Of a stretch of 64,000 bases of DNA, positions 36,158 through 46,300 are shown piece by piece. A program made the position numbers and the translations under genes. The first letter of the stretch is position 1. Every line of letters starts with the position of its first letter. Origin of the DNA: Persicimonas caeni (GTDB taxonomy: Bacteria > Myxococcota_A > Bradymonadia > Bradymonadales > Bradymonadaceae). The stretch is from positions 3,437,074 to 3,501,073 of the forward strand of contig NZ_CP041186.1 of the NCBI RefSeq assembly GCF_006517175.1. Reading direction: 5' to 3'. The notes under the pieces were generated by a model. That model had not been told where the DNA came from and searched no databases. It saw only the letters and a list, made by a program, of their open reading frames with translations.

Positions 36158-38289
36158 CCGACCAGCATCGACGAGAGCACCGACAGGAGCCGCTGGGGCG
36201 TGGTCGGCTTTCGCAGCACGAGCGTCGAGGCGTCCTTCCACTCGTCGGCCCACATCGTCTCGGCGTGTCCGGTCAGCAGGATGGCCGGCAGCGCCGGCTC
36301 CTCCGCCCGGAGTTGCGTCAAGATCCCCACGCCGTCGGTCGCGGGTATTCGGATGTCCGAGATCAACGCCGCGATCTCGTCTTGGTGGGCCTGCCACAAC
36401 TCGAGCGCCTGGGCGCCGTCTTTCGCCACATAAACCTCCACCCCCATGCGCTCCAAGCAGCGCTGCGTGCTTCGACGCACGAGGGGGTGCTCTTCGACCA
36501 GCAGCACCGTCACGTCGATGTCGACCGGCTGTTCGGGCAGCCGGCGTTCGACGGGAGTCATGCGGCACTGCTCTTCGGTCGCCTCGGGAAGCCACACGCG
36601 AAACTCGCTGCCTTCGCCAGGGGTGCTGTCTACTTCGATAAACCCGCCGCTCTGGGCGACGATGCCGTGCGCGGTCGCCAGGCCCAAGCCTGTGCCTTCA
36701 CCTTCGGCTTTGGTCGTAAAGAACGGCTCGAAGACCTTGTCGAGGGTGGGGGCGTCCATGCCGATGCCGTCGTCGCGCACCGTGATAACGCCGTAGACGC
36801 CCGGGGGCCTCGCCGCCGGGTCATCCGCGAACACGCGAGCGCGGCGAGTCTCCACGCGGATGTTGCCGTCGTCTTCGAGCGCGTCTCGGGCGTTGATGAG
36901 CAAGTTGACCAGCACCTGCTCGATCTGTCCCGGATCGACGAAGACCTCCAGCGCCCCGGCGCCAAGCTCGACCTCGAGGTCGACCGAGGCGTCGACCAGT
37001 CGTCGAAACAACTTCTCGGGGCGCCCGACGAGCATGTCGAGGCAGGTCACGCGGGCGTCGAGGCGTTGCGAGCGGCTGAAAGCCAGCAGCTGGCGGGTCA
37101 GGCCGGCCGATTGCTTGGCGGCCTCGGCGATGTCGGTGACGTCTTGGCGACGTGGATCTGCTTGGTCCAGATCTTGGAGCAGAAACTCCGCGCAGGTGGT
37201 GATCACGCTGAGCATATTGTTGAAGTCGTGGGCCACACCGCTGGCGAGTCGGCCCAACGAGTCGAATTTCTGGGCCTGCCACAGCTGTCGGCGAGTCGAC
37301 TCGAGTTCGTCGCGCGCGTGGCGCTGCTCGGTGTGGTCGCGAAAGATTGATTGGACGACAAGCGAATCGCCCAGCTCGATGCGGCGCGCCGAAGCCACCC
37401 CGTAGAGCTCTCGGTCATCGCTGGTGAGCACGACCACCTCGACGCTCGATGGAGCTCCCCGCAGCGCCTGCTCGAAGCAGCCGAGAGCGTCCTCGGTGCA
37501 ATCGGGCCGCAGCACGTCGATGAAGCGCGCCCCGCGCAGCTGGTCGAGGGTGTAGCCCAGGGCATCCAGCGTGCGCTGGTTGGCGTCGAGGATGCACCCG
37601 TCCTCGTCGAAGAACAGGATCGGATCGTTGGACTCCTCGACGAGCACTTCGTTGTGGCGGCGCGCGATCGACAGCTGCCGAAGCGCGGCCTCGCCGCGTT
37701 CGCTCAGCTTCTGGCTGGTCTCGGTCAGATCGGAGACGTGTTCGCCAAGCTCCTTGCACACTCGCTCGGAGCGTCGCAGCTCGGCGCGCAGCCGCAGTTG
37801 GTCCTGCATCTGGCGCTGTAACGCCTGCATCGCCTCGAGTTGGCGCGGCGTGAGCGTTCGCGGACGCGTGTCGATGATGCAAAGGGTGCCCAGCGGCAGG
37901 TCGTCGTCGAGCACGAGCGGAAACCCGGCGTAGAACCGAATGTGGGGTTCGCCGACGACCAGCGGGTTGTGCCGGAATCGCTCGTCCTGATGCGCATCCT
38001 CGACGATGAACGGTTCGTACTGGTTGATGGCGTGACCGCAAAACGACACGTCACGGCTCGTCTCGGTCACGTCGAGCCCCACACATGCCTTGAACCACTG
38101 TCGGTCCTCATCGACCAGCGAGCACAAGGCGATGGGCACGTCGCAGATAAAGGACGCCAACTCCACGAGATCGTCGAAGTTGCGCTCGGCTTCGGTGTCC
38201 AAGATGTCGAGCGCTCGGAGCGCTTCGAGGCGCTCTGACTCGCTCGGAGGAATCGGCGGTAGGGCGTACGCGAGGTTGTGATCCGTCAT
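36154..38289 (-). CDS. Hybrid sensor histidine kinase (GAF-PAS-HisKA-HATPase-REC)
   Basis: 711 residues, cytoplasmic, no membrane segment. Order: GAF (about 20-165: FICDVPIALCSLVDEDRQWFKA, FCGHAINQYEPFIVEDA), PAS (about 215-335: SNDPILFFDEDGCILDANQRTLDALGY), HisKA with phospho-acceptor in SGVAHDFNNML (about residue 353), HATPase with N box NLLINARDAL, G1 DDGIGM and G2 GEGTGLGLATAHG, then a C-terminal receiver (VLLVEEHPLVRR, phospho-acceptor Asp in ISDIRIP, Lys in LRKP). The receiver acidic pair reads EE. The output partner is unknown; it may pass phosphate to a separate regulator. Convergent and overlapping by four bases with the carotenoid oxygenase, so the two transcripts can pair at their ends. 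Confidence 0.93.
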   Translation of the reverse strand: MTDHNLAYALPPIPPSESERLEALRALDILDTEAERNFDDLVELASFICDVPIALCSLVDEDRQWFKACVGLDVTETSRDVSFCGHAINQYEPFIVEDAHQDERFRHNPLVVGEPHIRFYAGFPLVLDDDLPLGTLCIIDTRPRTLTPRQLEAMQALQRQMQDQLRLRAELRRSERVCKELGEHVSDLTETSQKLSERGEAALRQLSIARRHNEVLVEESNDPILFFDEDGCILDANQRTLDALGYTLDQLRGARFIDVLRPDCTEDALGCFEQALRGAPSSVEVVVLTSDDRELYGVASARRIELGDSLVVQSIFRDHTEQRHARDELESTRRQLWQAQKFDSLGRLASGVAHDFNNMLSVITTCAEFLLQDLDQADPRRQDVTDIAEAAKQSAGLTRQLLAFSRSQRLDARVTCLDMLVGRPEKLFRRLVDASVDLEVELGAGALEVFVDPGQIEQVLVNLLINARDALEDDGNIRVETRRARVFADDPAARPPGVYGVITVRDDGIGMDAPTLDKVFEPFFTTKAEGEGTGLGLATAHGIVAQSGGFIEVDSTPGEGSEFRVWLPEATEEQCRMTPVERRLPEQPVDIDVTVLLVEEHPLVRRSTQRCLERMGVEVYVAKDGAQALELWQAHQDEIAALISDIRIPATDGVGILTQLRAEEPALPAILLTGHAETMWADEWKDASTLVLRKPTTPQRLLSVLSSMLVG

Positions 38290-38445
38290 ATGCTTTCGCT
38301 TCGACTCGGGGTGCTGCGTCCCCTCGAATTGTCGTGATACTCAAGATTCTCGACGGGCACACTAAACTAACTCTGTAGGTTCGCTTCGATCAACGCCAAA
38401 GCACTTATTTTGCTGCCGGTTGCAGAGCTTCGGCACGAATTTAGA

Positions 38446-38470
38446 TCCAACGCCATTCGTCTGCGTTGGA
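38446..38470. promoter_or_regulatory. 8-bp inverted repeat upstream of the VIT/vWA gene
   Basis: TCCAACGC (38446-38453) and GCGTTGGA (38463-38470) are perfect complements around a nine-base centre. There is no T tract, so an operator or mRNA-leader hairpin is likelier than a terminator. It lies 62 bases before the start codon. Confidence 0.4.
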
Positions 38471-38531
38471 ACAATCTGTAAGAATGACTGTCATACTGAC
38501 TGCTCATGTGACGCCACCCGGAGAACCCGCG

Positions 38532-40844
38532 ATGCTCGCGCGCACCCTCAAGCTCTTCTCGCTGCTCGTCTGCCTGATCCTGCCCGCCCAGGCGAGCGCC
38601 ATCGGCCTGATCATCCCCAACAACTCCGACGTGCGCCCGTTCGACGTCGAGAGTCATCGCGTCGAGATCACCGTCACGAACAACGCGGCGGTCACGAAGG
38701 TCACTCAGGTGTTCAAGAACCACACCTCACGGGCCATCGAGGGTCAGTTCGTCTTCCCGCTGCCGCGCGGCGCGACGGTGAGCGACTTCTCGTTGTGGAT
38801 CAACGGCAAGAAGACCAAAGGCGCCGTGCTCGACAAGAAGCAGGCGCGCCAGATCTACGAGTCGATCGTGCGGCGCACCAAAGATCCGGGGCTCGTCGAG
38901 TACATGGACGGGCGGCTCTTTCGGGCGAGCATCTTTCCGATCCCTGCAGGCGGCACGCAGAAGCTCGAGTTGAAATTCGGTCAGGTCTTGAAGCGCCGCG
39001 GCGGCTTGTACCGCTACAACTACCCGCTCGCCGCGGGCAGCGACTACGTGACCGCGAAGACCGAAAAGGACTTCACCCTCACCGCCAAAGTCCAGTCGCC
39101 CATCCCGATCACGACCGCCTACTCGCCGACTCACAAAGTGAGCCTGCAACGCGACGGCGCCAAGAAGCTCTTGGTGGGCACCGAGAAGTTCCACACCGAG
39201 CTCGACAAGGACTTCGAGCTGTACCTGGGCTACTCCAAGGAGACCATCGGGCTGAACGCGATGACCTGGGACACCGACGGCGACGGCGGCGAAGATCCGT
39301 ACTTCATGATGGCGATCGCCCCGCGGGTCGACTCGGCGGCGCACGAAGAGATCGGCCAGACCTACACCTTCGTGATGGACACCTCCGGGTCGATGAACGG
39401 CGACAAGATCGAGCAGGCCCGAAAGACCTTGGCCTACTGCCTCGAGCACCTCGAGGCGCAGGACAACTTCAATGTCATCCGGTTCTCCACGGGCGTCGAG
39501 ACGCTCTTCAACGAGCCGCAACAGGCGAGCGACGACGCCAAAAAGCGCGGCGTGGCCTTCGCCAAGGGCCTGGACGCCGCCGGGGGCACCGCGATCTCGG
39601 CCGCCCTCGAAAAGGCGCTCGCCCAAAAGCCCGCCAAAGGCCAACCCCACCAGATCATCTTCGTGACCGACGGTATCCCCACCGTCGGCGAGACCCAGGC
39701 GCCCAAGATTCTTGCCCAAGCGCGCACGAAGCTCGACTCGAACGAGCGCTTGTTCACCTTCGGCGTCGGCTTCGACGTCAACACCCGCCTGCTCGACGGG
39801 CTCGCCAACGACGGGCGCGGCCTAAGCGACTACGTCAAACCGGGCGAGAACATGGAAGACGCCGTCTCGGCGCTCTACGACCGCATCTCCTCGCCGGTGC
39901 TCTCGGATATCCAGATCGATTTCGGCGGCGCAAAAGCCTACGACATCTACCCCAACCCCACGCCCGACCTGTTCCAGGGCGACCAGGTCGTGCTCTTCGG
40001 CCGGCACAAAAAGGCGTTCAAAAAGAAGATCAAGGTGACGGGAAAGACCGGGGGACAGAAGAAGACGTATAAGTTTGGGGGTGGGAAGAGGAAGGAAAAG
40101 GGTGGAGAGGGGGAGGAAGATGTCGAGGAGTACGACACGGCGCCCTTGGAGTTCATCCCGAAGCTGTGGGCGACTCGAAAGGTGGGCTTCTTGCTCGACC
40201 AGATTCGCATCAACGGCGAGCAGAAGGAGCTCAAAGACGAGGTGGTGCGCCTGGCCAAGAAGTTCGGGCTGGTGACGCCATACACGAGCTACCTGGCCGT
40301 CGACGACAGCGAGTTGGAGGAGGCGCAGCCGCAGGTGCAGAATCGCTCCGGGGCGACCGGGAATACTCGATCGGATAACGTGAGCAAGTTCTACAATTTC
40401 GACGACACCAACGTCGAGGGAAGCCTCGTAAAGCCTGACGGCCATAGCATAAGGGGACGAGCAGCCTCTTCGCCGAAAAAGCGCCGAGCACGCAAAGAGT
40501 CGCTATCGCAAGACCTCGGCGGCTTCGGCGGCTTCGGCAAATCGACCGGCGAGAGCGCCGTGCAGGCCTCCGAGGCGACGCGCGACCTCAAAGAAGCCGA
40601 CAAGGTCGCCGAAGACAACCAGTCGACGCGGCGCTGGATCTCGGGCAAGACATTCGCGCTCGAAGAAGGGGTGTGGGTCCAAGAAGGCCTGAAGAGCGAC
40701 GCAAAGGCGACGAAGGTGAAGATGTACAGCAAGAAGTACTTCCAGCTCGTCCAAGATCACCCCGAGCTCGGCAAGATCGCCAAGCTTGGCGACAAGGTGC
40801 TGGTGAAGCTGGGCGGGACGGTCTATCGCATCGTGCCCGAATGA
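38532..40844 (+). CDS. VIT plus von Willebrand A domain secreted protein
   Basis: About 770 residues. The start at 38532 is set by GGAGAACCC before ATG; an earlier in-frame ATG has none. Signal peptide MLARTLKLFSLLVCLILPAQASA. A VIT domain follows (about 20-140: VTNNAAVTKVTQVFKNHTSRAIEGQFVFPLP), then a vWA domain (about 275-450) with intact MIDAS DTSGSMNG and TDGIP, as in inter-alpha-trypsin-inhibitor heavy-chain-like bacterial proteins; MIDAS binds a divalent metal and a protein ligand. A Lys/Gly/Glu-rich low-complexity strip (GGGKRKEKGGEGEED) lies near residue 520. The C-terminal third is unassigned. Presumably exported to the periplasm or surface; role in adhesion is inference. Confidence 0.9.
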   Translation: MLARTLKLFSLLVCLILPAQASAIGLIIPNNSDVRPFDVESHRVEITVTNNAAVTKVTQVFKNHTSRAIEGQFVFPLPRGATVSDFSLWINGKKTKGAVLDKKQARQIYESIVRRTKDPGLVEYMDGRLFRASIFPIPAGGTQKLELKFGQVLKRRGGLYRYNYPLAAGSDYVTAKTEKDFTLTAKVQSPIPITTAYSPTHKVSLQRDGAKKLLVGTEKFHTELDKDFELYLGYSKETIGLNAMTWDTDGDGGEDPYFMMAIAPRVDSAAHEEIGQTYTFVMDTSGSMNGDKIEQARKTLAYCLEHLEAQDNFNVIRFSTGVETLFNEPQQASDDAKKRGVAFAKGLDAAGGTAISAALEKALAQKPAKGQPHQIIFVTDGIPTVGETQAPKILAQARTKLDSNERLFTFGVGFDVNTRLLDGLANDGRGLSDYVKPGENMEDAVSALYDRISSPVLSDIQIDFGGAKAYDIYPNPTPDLFQGDQVVLFGRHKKAFKKKIKVTGKTGGQKKTYKFGGGKRKEKGGEGEEDVEEYDTAPLEFIPKLWATRKVGFLLDQIRINGEQKELKDEVVRLAKKFGLVTPYTSYLAVDDSELEEAQPQVQNRSGATGNTRSDNVSKFYNFDDTNVEGSLVKPDGHSIRGRAASSPKKRRARKESLSQDLGGFGGFGKSTGESAVQASEATRDLKEADKVAEDNQSTRRWISGKTFALEEGVWVQEGLKSDAKATKVKMYSKKYFQLVQDHPELGKIAKLGDKVLVKLGGTVYRIVPE

Positions 40845-41032
40845 GTGTCGGCACGAAGACCCCGGCGGGTGTACGAGGCTGTCGCAAAGGGACGCCGTCG
40901 TTCGGAGGGAGCGTTTGCAGCGCTGGTGGCAGGATCGTGTAGGAGAACCGCAAAGGTCGCCAAGGGCGCTAAGGAAGCAAAGGGGGGCGTTTGCTTCGGT
41001 TGCCCCTCTCTTCCGACATGCGGCTACGCGGA

Positions 41033-41305
41033 GCGACCACCCGCCCCGAAGACCCCGGCGGGCTCGTCCCGCCGGTGAATCAGCCTGTGCAGCTAACGAG
41101 GCGACCACCCGCCCCGAAGACCCCGGCGGGCTCGTCCCGCCGGTGAATCAGCCTGTGCAGCTAACGAGGCGACCACCCGCCCCGAAGACCCCGGCGGGCT
41201 CGCCCCGCCGGTGAATCAGCCTGTGCAGCTAACGAGGCGACCACCCGCCCCGAAGACCCCGGTGGGCTCGTCCCGCCGGTGAATCAGCCTGTGCAGCTAA
41301 CCGGC
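41033..41305. repeat. 68-bp tandem repeat, four copies
   Basis: CCGCCCCGAAGACCCCGG recurs at 41041, 41109, 41177 and 41245, a 68-bp period; each unit has the palindrome GGCGGGCTCGTCCCGCC. A partial relative lies near 40855. First of two arrays in the 1.5 kb gene-free region 40845-42390. The stretch 41306-41940 between them holds no supportable gene. Confidence 0.85.
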
Positions 41306-41944
41306 CGTCCAGGCCCATCACGACGGCATACCGGTGCGTCTACCGACAAAATTCGCCGGCATGGGCGCTGCGGATTTTCTTATGATGTCGACAGGTCAAC
41401 GGGCAAGGCCCGCCCCGTTTTGAAGCCACCTCGGATAGGTCATACGCTGAGCGCATGCCCACCCCGACGCCACGACCTACGAATTACAACGACGCCGCTG
41501 CGGCACTCCCATGGCACAGGCTCATCTTCACGCCACGTCTGAACTTCGACGCATCAACAAGCCCGCACCGGGCAAATCCGACCGTTTCGCCACAAGGACG
41601 AAACTGCCGGCTCGGCCTCCGCCGAGCGCGTCGAAGAGGTACGGGCCGACATCACCTCGAAGATACGCTCGCTACGAAAGCTTTGTTTTGCGGATCGGGA
41701 AACCGTTCCGCCGCAGTCCGAGCCCACCGGCTCAGCCACCCGGGCAGTGAGCCAAAACGAACTTCGACTCACCCGCCCGTTTGAAATTTGTGGGGAAATT
41801 CGTGGCCACGATACATCCACCCCTCATTATGGTTTTCGGCAAAATCCGAAATTTGTTGCGTCTTTTTTCTGAAATCGGGTCGTGAAGGGGTGCTGGAGGC
41901 GAAATTTTCTAAAGGCGTGTTCGCAGAAGCATCAACTCCGAGCA

Positions 41945-42345
41945 AAGACGCGTTCCGGAAAAACGGAAAGACCATCTTCTCAGCTCGATCGCTTCTGGCG
42001 AAACCGGAAAGGCCATTCTGTGAGCGACGACGCGTCTGGCGAAACCGGAAAGGCCGCTGGCTCAGCCCGATGGCTTCTGGCGAAACCGGAAAGACCATTT
42101 TGTGAGCAAGGACGCGTTCCGGAAAACCGGAAAGGCCATTTTCCCAGCGCGACGACGTGTCCTGGTTGCGTAGAGGCGCGATTTGTCAGCGCGACGACGT
42201 TCCGGGTTGCGTAGAGGCGCGATTCGTCAGCGCGACGACGTTCCGGGTTGCGTAGAGGCGCGAGTTCTCAGCGGGATGACGTTCCGGGTTGCGTAGAGGC
42301 GTGGTTTCTCCGCCCGACGACGTTCCTGGCGGCTTAGAGGCGGGC
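41945..42345. repeat. 41-bp diverged tandem array, about ten units
   Basis: Anchor points recur every 41 bases: CCGGAAAG-type at about 41964, 42005, 42046, 42087 and 42128, then CAGCG-type at 42145, 42187, 42228 and 42269. The first half is built on GCGAAACCGGAAAGGCCATT, the second on GACGTTCCGGGTTGCGTAGA, but the period is shared. The array ends about 45 bases before the stop of the EI24-like gene. Confidence 0.8.
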
Positions 42346-42390
42346 TTTGCCTGCGATCGGGCGCTTCGGAACGGCCAGAAGCGCGATTCG

Positions 42391-43188
42391 CTAATCTTCT
42401 TCCAGCGCAATACCCAACGCCGTGCCCCCAATCACCGCGATCGGCATGCAGATGAAGTTCATCAGCGGCACCCACAACAACAAGCTGGTCCCCAGGCCGA
42501 ACGAGCCGGTCAGCGGCAGGTTATCCCAGATGAGGCCGAACTTGTCGCGAAGCTTCACCCCGTGGCGCTGCAGGGTCGGGTCGGTGTACTCGAGGGCGAC
42601 GAAAAAGGCGCTCACGCACGCGCTCAGCACCGTGGAGGTGACGTTTCCGATGCCGGGGATGAAGTTGAGCAGCAAGATGGGGAGCATCAGCGAGGCGTAC
42701 ATAAGCCCGATGAACGCGCTCGAGCCGATGGACCGAAGCAGGTCGCCCACGATCGACTCGTCGGGGCCGGAGACGTCGTCGACCCCGCGCAGGATGCGCT
42801 CGGTGTGCTCGGACAAGAAGTCGTGGAACGGGCTCGCCACGATGCCGCCGGCCACCAGCACGACGACATACGAGAGCACCACCGCCGCCAGAAGGCACAG
42901 CACGTAGACGAAATACCACAGCACGATGAGCAGGTAGCTCAATAGCCCGTCGACTACCGGCTTCTCCCACAGCCAGTCGACGATGTCGCCGGCGTTGGTC
43001 AGCAGCAAATAGGCGCTGATCGCGAACAGCACCGCGTTGATGAGCGCCGGCACGATCACGAACGGCACCAGCTTTTTGTTCTCTTTGAGAAAACGCGCCG
43101 CCCGAAAGGGCAGCGTAAGCCCGCGAGTGACCTGACGAATCGTCGATCCGCGCCGGGCCTGCTTCAAATCTTCGAGTAACTCGTGCAT
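42391..43188 (-). CDS. EI24/CysZ-family membrane protein
   Basis: 265 residues with about six hydrophobic helices (VPFVIVPALINAVLFAISAY, YLLIVLWYFVYVLCLLAAVVL, SYVVVLVAGGIVASPFHDFLSEH, ALIGL-type pairs). The sequence ASPFHDFLSEHTERILRG and the early LPFRAARFLKENKKLVPF are the landmarks of the EI24 domain that includes sulfate permease CysZ. No sulfur-assimilation genes adjoin, so sulfate transport is only a possibility. The 41-bp repeat array lies immediately downstream. Confidence 0.85.
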   Translation of the reverse strand: MHELLEDLKQARRGSTIRQVTRGLTLPFRAARFLKENKKLVPFVIVPALINAVLFAISAYLLLTNAGDIVDWLWEKPVVDGLLSYLLIVLWYFVYVLCLLAAVVLSYVVVLVAGGIVASPFHDFLSEHTERILRGVDDVSGPDESIVGDLLRSIGSSAFIGLMYASLMLPILLLNFIPGIGNVTSTVLSACVSAFFVALEYTDPTLQRHGVKLRDKFGLIWDNLPLTGSFGLGTSLLLWVPLMNFICMPIAVIGGTALGIALEED

Positions 43189-43304
43189 GCCTGTGCTCCC
43201 TTGTGCGAGCCGCGCGGATTATTAATGATGCCGCTCGTGTTCCGACCAACCGATAACTCAGGCTCCCGCACAACGCTGCGTAGTCCACTTTGAACTATAG
43301 ATCC

Positions 43305-46300
43305 ATGCATCTAAAACCAAACCGCGTAAAGCTTCTTCTGACGGCCATCGCCGCCGCGTCTCTGTTGAGCGCGTCGCCGGCGTGGGCTCAACAACAAGAC
43401 GATCGTTCGGCCCAAGCCGAGGTCGAAGCGCTGCTCGGCGAGGTCGCCAACGAAGCTCGCCCCGCCGTGGCGATGGGCAAGGTGCGCGCCCTGGAGCGCT
43501 TTGCACCGTACGTGCCCAACGGCTTCTTCGCAAAAGCGCTCGAAGCCGCCGCCCAGAAGACGCCTTCGCCGCTGGTCCGGTTCCGGCTGCTGCGCGCCGC
43601 CGAGGGCGCACGACTCGACAGCCGTGACTTCACCCACGGCAAAGACGGCATGAACGGCCCGATGGGCAAACAGGGCTGCGTGACCGACTGGACGCTCGTG
43701 GGACCCTTCGACAACCCGTCGATGGAAGCGTTTCACGTGAAACTCGGCCCCGAAGAGGGCGCCTCCGGCCCGTATGCGGGCAAGATGACCGAGGTCGATT
43801 GGCGCGCCAACCCCGATTACGACCGGCTGTGCCAATTTGATCTCGACTACACCGTCGAGCCCAACACCGCCGCGGTGGTCTATCTGGCCAGCGAAATCGA
43901 CGCCAAGCGCGCCGGCGAGGCGAGGCTCTTGTTGGGTGCCGACGGGGCGTTCAAGGTGTGGCTCAACGGCAAGCCCGTGGCCTATCGCGGCGAAGATCTG
44001 GGGCTGGGCATCGACGGCGAGGCCTGGAAGATCGACCTCGAGAAGGGCAAGAACCAGCTTCTGGTCAAGCTCGGCTCGACCGGCGACGGCAGCCTCGGGC
44101 TGACCGCCCGTGTGGTCGACCCGCAGCTTCGACCGATCGACGACCTCGCTTCTGCGGGGACGTGGAACGCGGGGAAGGTCGAAAAGGTCGAGAAGGACAA
44201 GCTGAAGCCGACCGGGCAGGGCATCGCGGCTCGAGCCGCTAAGCAAGCCGCCAAGGTGAGTAAGCGGGTCAGAGCGAGTGAGATGGCCGACGCCGTGTGG
44301 GCTGCGTGGCTGTGGAGCCAGGTCGAGCCCCTCGACGCGGCCACCCCGTGGCGAAGCACCGGCGACAAAATCGTCGCCGCGGCGAAAAAGAAAGCCGGCG
44401 CGGTTCCGGCACGCGAACTCGCCATGGCCGCCGAGCTCTTCGAAGAGCACTGGAAGAAGCTCGACCTGCTGCAGCGCGCCCATAAGCTCGCCCCGTCCGA
44501 CCCATGGATCGCCGCGCGCTTGGCCGCCGAGTACGGCGCGAGCATCGCCACGGCGACGCAACTCAAGGAGCGCGAGGTCCTCGACGAGTTGCGCGCCCAG
44601 CACCCCGGCTTTTTGGCGGCCTACGCCTCGCTGGCCGACTGGTACGCCAACCGCGGCTTCGCCGAAAAGGCGCTGCGCGTGCTCGAGGCCTACAATGCCG
44701 ACGACCGCATGAAGGTGTCGGCGTACGTGGGGCGTCTGGCCTATCTGACCTACCAAGTGGGCAAGCGCGAGCAGGCCGAGAAGCTGTACCGCAAGATGGA
44801 GAAGCTGTCGGCGTTTAACACCTCCTACGCCTGGAAGCGCGCCGGCGACCTCATCGCCAAAGGCGAGCACGACGAGGCGCTCGCGATTATCCGCGACCAG
44901 CGCGAATTCGCGCCCCATTCGCTGCGCTGGGGCATCCGTGAGGCCGAGACGCTGCGCGCCAAGGGTGACACAAAGGCCGCGCTCGCCGAGCTCGACGAGC
45001 TTCTGGCCGAGCGCCCGGGCAACACCGGCCTGTACCGCCGCAAAGCCGAGATGCTCGTCGCGCTCGACAGGACCGACGAGGCCGTGGCGGTCGTCGACCA
45101 GGCGATCGCCCAGAAGCCGCAGGACGCCCAGCTTCGCCAGTTCAAGCGCTTCCTCGAGCCGAACGCGAACCGCTTTTACGAGCCGTGGATGGTCGAGGAT
45201 ATCCAGAAGATCGCCAAAAAGGCGCCCGCCGGCTCGTTCAACTACGACACCATCGTCGACCAGAAGCTCGTGCGCGTGGCCCCCAACGGGTTGGCCACCG
45301 AGGTGATCCAGCGCGCTGATCGCGTCATCACCAGCGAGGGCATCGACTCGGCCAAGTTCCACCGGGTGAGCTACCAGACCGGCGACGAGCAGGTCGAGGT
45401 GCTCTCGGTCAAGGTGCATAAGGCCGACGGCACCGTCTCCGAGGACTACGACCAGTGGCACTCGGGCGGCTCGCGCAAAGGCTCGACGACCTACAACGAC
45501 GGCGCCTACGTCAACCTGCGCGCCAACAACGTCGAGGTGGGCGATATCGTCGAGTTCCGCTATCGCGTCAGCCAGATCGCCAACGAAAACTTCCGCGGCG
45601 ACTATTTCGGCGACGTCACCTACATCAACAGCACCAAGCCGATCGCGTTTGCGCGCTACGCGGTGCATTACCCAAGGAGCTGGGACCTGTATTTCCGCGC
45701 GCCCAAGGCCGAGCACAAGAAGCTCGAAGACGCGCTGCCGGGCGACGCCAAGCTCGAGAAGAACTATCGGGTGACCGCTTTCGAGATGAGCGATATCGAG
45801 GACGTCGAGACCGACCCCGGCCAGCCCGGCTACACCGATGTTTACGACTACGTGTTGGTCTCGAATAAGAAGACCTACGATGAGGTCGGCAACTGGTGGT
45901 GGAACCTCATCAAAGAGCAGCTCATCGTCGACGAGACGATTCGCAACAAGGTCGCCGAGCTGACCGAGGGCCTGAAGACCGAGGAACAGAAGGTCGAGGC
46001 GATCCACAACTACGTGGTCAAGAATACCCGCTACCTGCACGTCGGTCTGGGGATCCACGGCTGGAAGCCCTACCGGACGACGACCTGCTTCCGGAACCGC
46101 TACGGCGACTGCAAGGACAAAGCAGCGCTGCTCAAGGTGATGCTCGACGAGGCGGGCGTGCCCGCCAAGATGGTGCTGGTGCGCACCCGCAAGCTTGGCA
46201 CCGTCGAGAAGTTCCCGGCCTCCATGCATATCTTCAACCACGCCATCACCTACGTGCCGAGCATGGATCTGTATCTGGACGGCACGGCCGAATATAACGG

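Noticed and set aside
41455-41784. 109-codon open frame in the 41 kb gap
   Set aside because: No ribosome binding site; composition is Pro/Arg/Thr-rich like random GC-rich sequence, and overlapping frames are equally open.
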